Assembly: GCA_028564925.1 (NCBI GenBank)
Contig: CM053028.1
Location: forward strand, 437,883,071 to 437,947,070
Length of the DNA stretch: 64,000 bases
Direction of reading: 5' to 3'
Source: Lithobates sylvaticus
Taxonomy: Eukaryota > Chordata > Amphibia > Anura > Ranidae
The notes beneath the pieces were generated by a model. That model was not told the origin of the DNA and did no database searches. It worked only from the letters and a program-made list of their open reading frames with translations. Within the stretch, counting starts at the first letter, position 1; each line of letters begins with the position of its first letter. This document shows, piece after piece, positions 11,608 through 20,593 of the stretch. The position numbers and the translations under genes are program-made.

Positions 11608-12546
11608 TAAAAAAATAGGTGCAATTTTGGGGTCTAGCGAGGAACCATTGTGAGGAAACATTGAAGGTAAAACAGGTTCACTGCCGCGTCTGGCGGTTAG
11701 TGATGTAGGAGTGATCATAGTGATAGTGTGAGAATTAGTAGATGAGGGAGGTATATGTGAGGCAGGTGTAGAGATTTTATTGTTTTTAAGCCTAGAAGAA
11801 GATGCAGGGACAAGTGGTGTAGGTGTGAGAGTGCGATCGTGAGTATCCAATGGAGATGATCTATCTCCTTTTCTTTTTTTGAGATTTCGGTCATGTGATA
11901 AATCTTGATAAATGGTGGAAGTGCTGGATGAAAAGGAAGAAAAAGGTGTGTTGGGAGGTTCATGGGTATTGGATTGGGTCGGGGGATTCTGTTGTTTGGA
12001 TGTAAATTTGCGTACAGGGGAGTCAAGCCATTTATATGCATAATTGTTATCGTAAGCAGACTTATCTCTTTGGTATTTATTTTCTTTTGTGTTAATAATG
12101 TCAGTAGTATATGTCTCTAGATGTGCACGCAATAATTTATCACGTTTTGTGAATCTAGTAGATGAAATCAGGAGACCATGGTCATCATACCAGGAACTGA
12201 TGGCTGCATCAAGAAGATCCAGTTCGTGTTCATATTGTTTGCACATGAGTGAAATCATGCTAAAGGAGTATGTTTGTAGATTAAATTCCCAAGCTGATTT
12301 AAGGGTATCATTAATCTTTTTGATGTTGGGAAAAATTTGTATTCTAAGACCCCATGGAACTATTTGATTAGAGGTATACTTATCAAAATAAGCTTTATGC
12401 CAAAAAATACGGACCTTTTTTTCCAAAAGGCGTTGAAGTCTCATAAATGATTTGTCAAGTTCGTCATCTGAGATGTTTGCAACATTCTGCGAAATTTGGA
12501 TTCTCTCCATGAAACCCTTCCAGGCATCACCACAGTAGTCCGCCAT
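11572..12546 (-). CDS. PLE ORF1 protein, left copy, 324 aa
   Basis: I chose the ATG at 12546 (MADYCGDAWKGFMERIQISQ); it has A at -3 and G at +4. The further upstream in-frame start would be a TTG. The first 180 residues are probably alpha-helical and rich in charged and aromatic residues (VRIFWHKAYFDKYTS, CKQYEHELDLLDAAI). The last 130 are Ser/Thr/Pro-rich and low in complexity. I recognise no catalytic domain. Penelope-like elements often carry such an ORF1 ahead of the RT, with unknown role. It matches the right copy except at a few residues (for example Tyr for Cys in LQTYSF). The frame is intact. Confidence 0.75.
   Translation of the reverse strand: MADYCGDAWKGFMERIQISQNVANISDDELDKSFMRLQRLLEKKVRIFWHKAYFDKYTSNQIVPWGLRIQIFPNIKKINDTLKSAWEFNLQTYSFSMISLMCKQYEHELDLLDAAISSWYDDHGLLISSTRFTKRDKLLRAHLETYTTDIINTKENKYQRDKSAYDNNYAYKWLDSPVRKFTSKQQNPPTQSNTHEPPNTPFSSFSSSTSTIYQDLSHDRNLKKRKGDRSSPLDTHDRTLTPTPLVPASSSRLKNNKISTPASHIPPSSTNSHTITMITPTSLTARRGSEPVLPSMFPHNGSSLDPKIAPIFLPLTLDTTPHPS
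11608..11614 (-). promoter_or_regulatory. putative -1 frameshift site U UUU UUA, left copy
   Basis: On the minus strand ORF1 reads ATT TTT TTA. The heptamer T TTT TTA fits X XXY YYZ in the ORF1 frame, and the -1 frame leads straight into ORF2. It is identical in the right copy. See 15958. Confidence 0.5.
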
Positions 12547-13144
12547 AATGTAAGGGCCCCCAAAGGGCAATCGGGCACCGACAGCCAGTCAAAAATATTT
12601 TTAAAGGTTACAAAGGGTTATACAGTCAAAAAAGCACATATGATTTAGTTAATACAATACACCGATATGGGGAGCATTACACTAAATGTTAAACAAAGAG
12701 TTGCAAGTATTTGATTGGAATTCGAGCATAGCCAGCCAGCCAGAAGAGAAATGCACATTAAAGCGCGGTTAAAGAGTGGAAAGGGAGGCTTAGATAGCTC
12801 GGGTGTCAGTTATACCTCGTCCCGGTTTGTATGATAGGAGATGGAGCAAGGATAGAAATAGGGGACTATAGCGGTAAGCGATAAAGGATAATACTTGCAA
12901 CTTTTTGAATAAGGAAAAGTTTATTTACAAAATAGTTTATTCCTGAACACATTAAACAGTGAAAAAGTGACAAACATTAGGAAAATGTTACAGACAGAAG
13001 TATCATAGGGTAGGTCCTAGAGTCATATTCCGACCAATGCAATGGTGGAAGTGCATAAGGTCTGGAGATGACAGAGGGACCGTGGGGATACACAATAAAA
13101 CATGAACTCAATAAAAAGGATCTACATGAATTTAATAGATCCTA

Positions 13145-13221
13145 GGTACAAAAAAGCTGGTTGGAAAGAGCCGACCAACATGTTTCGCCATACTATGGCT
13201 TCTTCAGGGTCAATTTGTACC
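13145..13221 (-). ncRNA. hammerhead-like ribozyme, outer PLE (copy 2)
   Basis: Same fold as at 7177-7253, in the 5' terminal repeat of the left copy: CTGAAGA, stem II GCCAT/ATGGC, GAAA, stem I TTGACC/GGTCGG. Core and stems are unchanged. Confidence 0.65.
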
Positions 13222-13534
13222 GTAAGGTAAGGGAAAAAATCTGAGGAAATATGGAAAAACGACAGAATTATTTATATGAACAGTAAGTAAAGAGAAAGCA
13301 ATTCATGTATCAGCACATCGCCACAGAGCAACCCAACCGTCCAACATATAACACTGCACTAAATTGAGCCCAATGGATTCACACCCGGAGTAACAGAAGG
13401 CACATACCCCCAAATTGCTGGAGCAACCACCTAAGTCGCCGGTGGGGCCAATTGTACTTGGATCCCAGGGAGCAAGGAACTATCGAGGATCTATAGGGAG
13501 CCTGGTAAGATGAGATGGGATAAGAACAACAAAA

Positions 13535-13542
<8 letters not shown>

Positions 13543-13590
<48 letters not shown>
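13543..13590. repeat. (AT)n microsatellite in pLTR
   Basis: About 24 AT units at the site that has about 15 in the 7568 copy. The flanks are near-identical, so the length changed after duplication. Confidence 0.9.
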
Positions 13591-13593
<3 letters not shown>

Positions 13594-14310
13594 TGTGGCA
13601 AAAAATATATGTGTATCTTGCCAATGGCTGGCTAAACATAGCCTAAGTTAGATTGTGTGAGAACTTACCAATATAACAAAGATGGAGATTATAAATGGAG
13701 CGCCAAGTAAGAACAGTCATATGAGAGATTTAAAAAAAATCAACTCTGGTGAGAGATAACAAAGAAAGACAAAAAGTCATAAAAGAAAAAGGAATGGATA
13801 AAGCAATTCAAGGGAAGGGGAGAAAAAACTCACCGAGAACATGGGTGTTGGTTGATTAGGACTGCACGATAACAGTCTGAAACCAGACTGATAGACAGCT
13901 CTACTTAGATTAGTCACAAACAGAGGACCAGTGGCTGCAGAAAAAATTGTACAGTATAACTCAATAAATAGGGCTCAAGCAGACAGATGGGGCATAGGTT
14001 GGAGGGATTAAGAGAACAAACCTGCATCATTGAAGTTCACAGCATAAATGGCGCTCCAAATTCCAACACCTAAAGTGCTGGAGAGGAAGCAGGCTATATA
14101 GGTCCTCCACACCTGATCATGATTAACATGATGAGGCGGCGGGCAAAATGGGCCATTCGCGCATGCGCAGTAGCGCTAGCGCGTGTGCCTACATTTCCCA
14201 TAGTGCAACATGTTCGGGAGATGCGCGCGCAGCTCAACGGTCACGCATGTGAAGAATTCCGAACAGAAAAAGCCCTCTAGTGAGTAGAGGGGGTAATACA
14301 TCACATTTGT

Positions 14311-14412
14311 TCATCTTCTTGATGCAGCCATCAGTTCCTGGTGAAAAAGTGACAAACATTAGGAAAATGTTACAGACAGAAGTATCACAGGGTAGGTCCT
14401 AGAGTCATATTC
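14311..14412. other. scrambled head-to-head junction of the outer PLE pair
   Basis: Two filler pieces from the element itself sit between the arms. Bases 14313-14342 match ORF1 sense sequence at 15354-15383. Bases 14341-14412 match 12959-13032 (leader, left-arm orientation) with one difference. The right arm starts at about 14410. Short overlaps at both joins suggest template switching or repair synthesis. Confidence 0.85.
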
Positions 14413-14740
14413 CAACCAGCTTTTTTGTACCTAGGATCTATTAAATTCATGTAGATCCTTTTTATTGAGTTCATGTTTTATTGTGTATCCCCACGGTCCC
14501 TCTGTCATCTCCAGACCTTATGCACTTCCACCATTGCATTGGTCGGAATATGACTCTAGGACCTACCCTATGATACTTCTGTCTGTAACATTTTCCTAAT
14601 GTTTGTCACTTTTTCACTGTTTAATGTGTTCAGGAATAAACTATTTTGTAAATAAACTTTTCCTTATTCAAAAAGTTGCAAGTATTATCCTTTATCGCTT
14701 ACCGCTATAGTCCCCTATTTCTATCCTTGCTCCATCTCCT
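14410..14740 (+). repeat. outer PLE terminal repeat, 5' partial copy (right arm)
   Basis: Direct repeat of 27102-27432. It starts inside the hammerhead region, so only the 3' part of that fold is present here. Confidence 0.8.
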
Positions 14741-15025
14741 ATCATACAAACCGGGACGAGGTATAACTGACACCCGAGCTATCTAAGCCTCCCTTTCCAC
14801 TCTTTAACCGCGCTTTAATGTGCATTTCTCTTCTGGCTGGCTATGCTCGAATTCCAATCAAATACTTGCAACTCTTTGTTTAACATTTAGTGTAATGCTC
14901 CACATATCAGTGTATTGTATTAACTAAATCATATGTGCTTTTTTGACTGTATAACCCTTTGTAACCTTTAAAAATATTTTTGACTGGCTGTCGGTGCCCG
15001 ATTGCCCTTTGGGGGCCCTTACATT

Positions 15026-16000
15026 ATGGCGGACTACTGTGGTGATGCCTGGAAGGGTTTCATGGAGAGAATCCAAATTTCGCAGAATGTTGCAAACATC
15101 TCAGATGACGAACTTGACAAATCATTTATGAGACTTCAACGCCTTTTGGAAAAAAAGGTCCGTATTTTTTGGCATAAAGCTTATTTTGATAAGTATACCT
15201 CTAATCAAATAGTTCCATGGGGTCTTAGAATACAAATTTTTCCCAACATCAAAAAGATTAATGATACCCTTAAATCAGCTTGGGAATTTAATCTACAAAC
15301 ATGCTCCTTTAGCATGATTTCACTCATGTGCAAACAATATGAACACGAACTGGATCTTCTTGATGCAGCCATCAGTTCCTGGTATGATGACCATGGTCTC
15401 CTGATTTCATCTACTAGATTCACAAAACGTGATAAATTATTGCGTGCACATCTAGAGACATATACTACTGACATTATTAACACAAAAGAAAATAAATACC
15501 AAAGAGATAAGTCTGCTTACGATAACAATTATGCATATAAATGGCTTGACTCCCCTGTACGCAAATTTACATCCAAACAACAGAATCCCCCGACCCAATC
15601 CAATACCCATGAACCTCCCAACACACCCTTTTCTTCCTTTTCATCCAGCACTTCCACCATTTATCAAGATTTATCACATGACCGAAATCTCAAAAAAAGA
15701 AAAGGAGATAGATCATCTCCATTGGATACTCACGATCGCACTCTCACACCTACACCACTTGTCCCTGCATCTTCTTCTAGGCTTAAAAACAATAAAATCT
15801 CTACATCTGCCTCACATATACCTCCCTCATCTACTAATTCTCACACTATCACTATGATCACTCCTACATCACTAACCGCCAGACGCGGCAGTGAACCTGT
15901 TTTACCTTCAATGTTTCCTCACAATGGTTCCTCGCTAGACCCCAAAATTGCTCCTATTTTTTTACCATTGACCCTGGACACAACACCCCACCCAAGCTAA
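15026..16000 (+). CDS. PLE ORF1 protein, right copy, 324 aa
   Basis: The start is the ATG at 15026 (context ATTATGG, A at -3 and G at +4). The N-terminal half is predicted helical (LDKSFMRLQRLLEKK, KINDTLKSAWEFNLQ, YEHELDLLDAAISSW). The tail is Ser/Thr/Pro-rich with a basic patch (RNLKKRKGDRSS). It is intact and differs from the left copy at only a few residues. It lacks catalytic motifs; nucleic-acid binding is a guess from the basic patch. ORF1 ends TAA at 15998-16000 and overlaps the -1 frame that becomes ORF2. Confidence 0.75.
   Translation: MADYCGDAWKGFMERIQISQNVANISDDELDKSFMRLQRLLEKKVRIFWHKAYFDKYTSNQIVPWGLRIQIFPNIKKINDTLKSAWEFNLQTCSFSMISLMCKQYEHELDLLDAAISSWYDDHGLLISSTRFTKRDKLLRAHLETYTTDIINTKENKYQRDKSAYDNNYAYKWLDSPVRKFTSKQQNPPTQSNTHEPPNTPFSSFSSSTSTIYQDLSHDRNLKKRKGDRSSPLDTHDRTLTPTPLVPASSSRLKNNKISTSASHIPPSSTNSHTITMITPTSLTARRGSEPVLPSMFPHNGSSLDPKIAPIFLPLTLDTTPHPS
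15958..15964 (+). promoter_or_regulatory. putative programmed -1 frameshift site U UUU UUA
   Basis: ORF1 codons here are ATT TTT TTA CCA. The heptamer T TTT TTA in this register is the same slippery sequence used by some retroviral and other frameshift systems. Slipping back one base gives ACC ATT GAC CCT, which is the ORF2 frame. That frame is open from a stop at 15892-15894 onward with no ATG until about 22983, well past the conserved ORF2 N-terminal block. The site lies 36 bases before the ORF1 stop. I could not identify a clear downstream pseudoknot by eye. Confidence 0.5.
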
Positions 16001-16190
16001 TAGTTCCGCCCACCACTTCACCTCATCCAGTAGGTCCTGATGTTCTGAACCTATCCTCTATTCCGCTAACTTCTGAGCAAGAAAAAGTCTTAAAATTAGG
16101 TTTGACTTTTTGTCCATCTTCAGACTTCGACAAATTTGAATTTGTCAAAGACATTCACCTTTTTGCTCGTAAATTGGTATACAAAGTTAT
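15964..16190 (+). pseudogene. PLE ORF2 N-terminal segment, right copy
   Basis: It encodes the conserved block LTSEQEKVLKLGLTF followed by DFDKFEFVKDIHLFARKL and stops where the inner element inserted. The rest resumes at 22910. Confidence 0.8.
16175..16190 (+). repeat. 16-bp target-site duplication, left
   Basis: TGGTATACAAAGTTAT, identical to 22894-22909. Uninterrupted ORF2 in the left copy has this sequence once. Confidence 0.95.
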
Positions 16191-18687
16191 ATACAAAAGA
16201 CAGAGAGGGTCCACTAGGTAATACAGCACCTCATCCCTTGGTATAAGAGTATCAAAAAGAAGGGGATGGTGGACTAGGGATTATAGCGGTGCAAGAATAG
16301 TATAAGAGAGTCGGGGTTAACTCACAGTTCAATGCTCGTAGTACTCATTAATTGAAAAAACGATTTTTATTACATATAAAAAGTTACATCGATACACAAG
16401 AAAAAGGGAAAAATATACATAAGAAAAAATTGACAATATTTCGTTAGCAAGAGTCAATCATATAGGTCATGACAAATATTGATTAAAATTTCATTTAAGG
16501 CAGCATATGGTCATTCGTGTAGAGGAAAATGCAGAGTTAACGGTTGATTCAAATTATGCACAGGAAGTTAGGAATGCAATTTAAATTTGCTGTACATGAG
16601 GTGACCTGGGGTAGACTAGATAAGTCTTAGTAGACAGTTCCGACATGTTTCGTCATGACAATGGCTTCCTCAGGGTACGTCTACTTTAAGTGATTAATAT
16701 ATCTAGTAAAGAAAACATCATGATTAGTTCAATTTGATGATAAATAGAATGAGAGAGTAAGCCCATGTAAAGTCAAAAAAGTAAAGAAGGGGAAAAGGGA
16801 TTGCTCATGAAGAAAACCCGGGAGGGTTCCACTAATTACCAGTCCAGAGGAGGTGCCTAGGCCCCTCCTTCCCTGGTGGAAGAGAGAAGGGAAGAGTGCC
16901 CCTTAGTGCCATCCAAAGCTTACCCAAGTCGGTGTATAGGTCAGGCTCGGCCCCGGCCGTGAGGTGAGGCAGTCATATAGGGTGCCAAAATTGCTTAGCA
17001 GAAGGCGGTTAAGACCAGGTCAAACATTTGGTATTTCATCTGATTAAAGAGGAAGGAACAATGTTTCAAAAAAAGCAAAAAATGGTAGAGCAGTAGTTTC
17101 AATAGTGTTGTAAGTCCATAAGAGATTAGTTCATGGACATGACGCCATACACTATATAGAGGACAATGTCTCAAATGTTTACTTACTTGGGTATATTGAA
17201 AAAAGCTGTTGAAAAATGTAAAGTGGAAGAACCAGAAAGTTCTGGAAAGATAACCAAATGGTGGACGGGAGGCACCTGAGGAAACATTAAATAAGCGGGG
17301 AATTGTAATATGATATAGGGTATTGGTCAAGGGAAGGGGAGGAATAAATTGGGTATGGTTGCAGGCAGTGATGATCCAGTACCTGTGTTAGATTGTGAGG
17401 TAGAAGCCAGTTCAGCCTGAATTAGGCAATTATAGGCACCCTTAAAAAAGGGGGGAAGGAACGGAGATGTCCAAGCGATTAGGGGTCTGCAAGGAGTTGA
17501 AGGAAAATAATATTCAAACAACCCGCTTAGATAAATTAGAAATAATGCCAAAAAAGGAAAGGGATTAAAAGGTTGTATTACTTACTTAAATGCAGACAGG
17601 TGCAGTACGTCAGGTGCCTCCTGAGTCCTGTGTTGAACTGAGGTAGCAAGCTGGTTTTTAAATCCGCCTTCCAGATCGAGGAGGCGTGGGAACCGCCCCT
17701 CGATCAGCGGACACAGGAGCCTCTGCGCCTGCGCACCTCACGTCTCCGCCGGGGGCCTACAAAGACCATAATTCCCGGCGGTGGACGTGTGAAGTGCGAG
17801 ATGACGTCATCGCCGTAACGGCGAGTAAGTGGCAAAGGCTAAGAGTGGGCGGGCTTGTTAGGTCCGCCCTCGGGCGTCCATACTAGGCAAAGAGGCTTAC
17901 CCGAAGGAGACATGTCCACCCCCAGGGCGGTAGCTGAGTCTTGACAGCCGAACGATGGTAGAAGGGTGCTTGGGAGGAGAGAAAGGGGGGCGGGATGGAA
18001 CACAATCAGAAGGGCTGTATGTTAAGGGCAATCCAGCGGATTAAGAAAGTAGAGGATATCCTCTCCGGTCATGAACTCTAATTTTGGGGCCAATAATGCC
18101 AAATACTTAGAATTTGGACATATTTAGGTCGTGGCTATTTAGAAACCTATACAGGGTTAGTACAAATGTAAAAAGTTTAGACAGAGATGCAAGAATAAAT
18201 TTAGACATGTCATGCCAAATTAAAGTTGGTCAAGCGTCTATTAGAGAAATTTGGATTAGACCGAACAGGGGCAGTTTAGCAAGGGAATAGTATACAGTCA
18301 AAGTTCAATTCCCATACAATATAATTAGTAGAGTTTCAAGTTACTTTACATGTATATTTTGTAAAAAACATAATGAATTATTTTAATTAGACAAAAAACA
18401 TATAACAAATAACAATAGGAAAGATAGCGGAGCAGGCTTTGGCGCATGGTGGTGATGACCTCAGCGGGCGAGACCCTGATGGAGGGAAGAAGACATTTCT
18501 ATGGAGAAATGTTTTTAAACTGGGAACAGAAGTGGTAATGAATATTAGAGAAAAGATTTGAAGCTGATATATTCGTTCATACCCGGGTATCTGGTGGCAT
18601 CTAGGGTGTATATCCACTTAGTTTCAAGTTGAAGAAGGCGGTTATCTATGTCCCCACCGCGTATGTTGAGGGGTAGATGCTCAAGGC
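16191..18687 (-). mobile_element. inner PLE, short inverted arm
   Basis: 5'-truncated copy on the minus strand. It encodes only the endonuclease C-terminus (LLQLETKWIYTLDATRYPG, ending at 18553), then 3' UTR. It is close to identical with the right arm; one visible difference weakens its ribozyme stem II. Confidence 0.88.
16629..16685 (-). ncRNA. hammerhead-like ribozyme, inner PLE (minus arm, weakened)
   Basis: Minus-strand order: AGTAGAC, GTACC, CTGAGGA, GCCAT-TGTC-ATGAC, GAAA, CATGTC, GGAAC, GTCTACT. Stem II has one C-A mismatch compared with the plus arm, so this copy is probably impaired. Confidence 0.55.
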
Positions 18688-20593
18688 ACAACAGAGAGCC
18701 CTCAAATCCCTCCAGTCTAATCGAGATATAGTCATTAAACCCTCCGACAAAGGAGGGAACGTGGTTGTCATGGATGTCCTGGCTTACATGAACATGTGCC
18801 ACGACATCCTTGACAACCACGACTGGTACAGACCTATCTGTCCTACCAGAATTAAATCTTATATTTTAGACTATCAAAATCTAATCTTTCGCGCAAACAA
18901 AAAGGGAACTATAGACACCAATACTTGGAAATTCTTACACGTAACCCAACCCAAAACCCCAACTTTCTATTCTCTCCCTAAACTTCATAAATCAATCAAA
19001 AAACCTCCGGGCAGACCCATCGTTTCGGGTTGTGAAGGACTTACAGAAAAAGCCAGTGAACTCGTAGACAAACATCTTGCCCCATTGGTGTATGCACTCC
19101 CTTCCTATATCAAGGACACTATTCACCTATTACGTGTCCTCGAAAATCAGCAGCTACCTAAAAATTCATATCTTGTTGTGCTAGATGTTGAATGTCTCTA
19201 CAGCGCCATACCCCATGAAAGAGGTGTGGAAGTTGTAGCTAAACAACTAGAATACCTTGGTCCCAATGCACAACAATATAACAATTTTGTCCTGTCCCTT
19301 CTTAAGTTCATCCTAACCAAAAACTATTTTACCTTTGGATCTTCCCACTACCTCCAGATACAGGGCGTAGCAATGGGCACTAAATGTGCCCCTTCCTACG
19401 CCAATCTGTATCTGGGGGGGTGGGAAAAGGACATTTTCTCAGATCCAGAGTTGAGGTGCTATACTCAGCACATTCTCTCCTGGATGAGATATATCGATGA
19501 TATTTTAATCTTTTGGACAGGTACCTACCCAGATTTACAACGTTTTTTCGACAAAATTTCCACCAATACATACAACCTCAAATTTTCTCTGGAGTATAGT
19601 CAGCAAATGATCACCTTTCTTGATCTTACTATAACCATTGACAATGAAGGTAAACTATACTCTTCATTATACAGAAAAGCTTCGGCAGGCAATACCATAT
19701 TGCATGCCTCCAGCTCTCACCCTAAAAATCTTTTAAAAAGTATACCGTACAGTCAGTATTTACGAATAAGAAGAAATTGTACCAATGACAAAGACTTTCA
19801 CCAAGCATCTTATGAACTATATCGAATATTGAAATCTAGAGGCTACAGCCACAATTTACTTAAACAATCATTCAATAGAGTTAAACGCTTGGAACGAAAG
19901 GAACTAATCTTTAGAGACAAAAATCTTCCACTAAATCAACCTGTACGTCTTATCACTCAATACTCAAACCAATCAGCTCAGGTTAGGAATACCATAAACA
20001 CATTCTGGCCCTTACTGTCATCGGATCCGATAGTGGGACAGTATGTAAAAACATATCCAGAAATCACCTACCGGCGACCATTATCTCTTAGTGACAAACT
20101 AACTTCTAGTCACTTCTACACCCCAGACGACACAAATAAAATGGACCAACCTGGCACGTTCCCCTGTGGCCACTGTGATTCATGTATATTTCTGTCTAAT
20201 TCCAATAGCACTTTACTACCAAATGGGAATTTATATAAGCCCAAACATCGGGTTACTTGCAACACTGTAGGAGTCATTTATTTAGCTACTTGTCGCTGTG
20301 GATGCTTCTATGTCGGAAAAACAAAGAGAGCTTTCTCTGTTCGCATACAGGACCACATTAAACCTTTATCCAAAAAGAAAATCTCAACCGCAATTAATCG
20401 TCATGTAGCCCAAAAACATAATTTTGACTCTACTGCAATTTTATTTTTTGCCCTTGAGCATCTACCCCTCAACATACGCGGTGGGGACATAGATAACCGC
20501 CTTCTTCAACTTGAAACTAAGTGGATATACACCCTAGATGCCACCAGATACCCGGGTATGAACGAATATATCAGCTTCAAATCTTTTCTCTAA
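18677..20593 (+). CDS. PLE ORF2 (RT + GIY-YIG endonuclease), inner family, 638 aa, 5'-truncated
   Basis: This is the one long unbroken RT-endonuclease frame in the window. RT motifs: IKPSDKGGNVVVMD (about residue 20), PPGRPIVSG (110), VVLDVECLY (167), GVAMGTKCAPSYANLYLGG (230), RYIDDILIFW (270, YIDD). A Cys patch CGHCDSC (about 496) leads into the nuclease: GVIYLATC (531), CFYVGKTKRAFSVRIQDH (542, the YVG form of YIG plus catalytic Arg), LLQLETKWI (610, Glu). The first residues (MLKAQ) come from the inverted left arm: the junction at 18687 supplies an ATG that happens to be in frame. The natural N-terminal block is therefore missing. It shares roughly half its residues with the outer family. 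Catalytic residues look present, but ORF1 and the ORF2 start are absent. Confidence 0.9.
   Translation: MLKAQQRALKSLQSNRDIVIKPSDKGGNVVVMDVLAYMNMCHDILDNHDWYRPICPTRIKSYILDYQNLIFRANKKGTIDTNTWKFLHVTQPKTPTFYSLPKLHKSIKKPPGRPIVSGCEGLTEKASELVDKHLAPLVYALPSYIKDTIHLLRVLENQQLPKNSYLVVLDVECLYSAIPHERGVEVVAKQLEYLGPNAQQYNNFVLSLLKFILTKNYFTFGSSHYLQIQGVAMGTKCAPSYANLYLGGWEKDIFSDPELRCYTQHILSWMRYIDDILIFWTGTYPDLQRFFDKISTNTYNLKFSLEYSQQMITFLDLTITIDNEGKLYSSLYRKASAGNTILHASSSHPKNLLKSIPYSQYLRIRRNCTNDKDFHQASYELYRILKSRGYSHNLLKQSFNRVKRLERKELIFRDKNLPLNQPVRLITQYSNQSAQVRNTINTFWPLLSSDPIVGQYVKTYPEITYRRPLSLSDKLTSSHFYTPDDTNKMDQPGTFPCGHCDSCIFLSNSNSTLLPNGNLYKPKHRVTCNTVGVIYLATCRCGCFYVGKTKRAFSVRIQDHIKPLSKKKISTAINRHVAQKHNFDSTAILFFALEHLPLNIRGGDIDNRLLQLETKWIYTLDATRYPGMNEYISFKSFL

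Larger units (their letters stand above)
7134..14310 (-). mobile_element. outer Penelope-like element, left copy
   Basis: Read on the minus strand from 14310 to 7134, this copy holds a partial terminal repeat (14310-13102), a leader, ORF1 (12546-11572), ORF2 (to 9163), a 3' UTR, and a second terminal repeat (8318-7134). The repeats are direct and about 5.97 kb apart, which gives the unit length. The tandem arrangement is the pLTR layout known for Penelope-like elements, not an LTR of a retrovirus: there is no capsid, protease or integrase, and the nuclease is GIY-YIG-like. It is nearly identical to the right copy at 14410-27432, so both are recent. The 3' end is about 265 bp shorter than that of the right copy. 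No target duplication was found. Confidence 0.88.
13102..14310 (-). repeat. pLTR of outer PLE, 5' partial copy
   Basis: Direct repeat of 7134-8318, nearly identical apart from a longer (AT)n tract. It stops at 14310, where the scrambled junction begins. Confidence 0.85.

Noticed and set aside
7134-14310. LTR retrotransposon reading of the 1.2-kb direct repeats
   Set aside because: The RT is followed by a GIY-YIG-like endonuclease and there is no capsid, protease or integrase. Tandem pLTRs of a Penelope-like element explain the repeats.
15531-15857. Second frame overlapping ORF1 in the outer PLE (also at 11715-12041)
   Set aside because: Shadow frame over the low-complexity Ser/Thr/Pro tail. 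Its conservation between arms only reflects their near identity.
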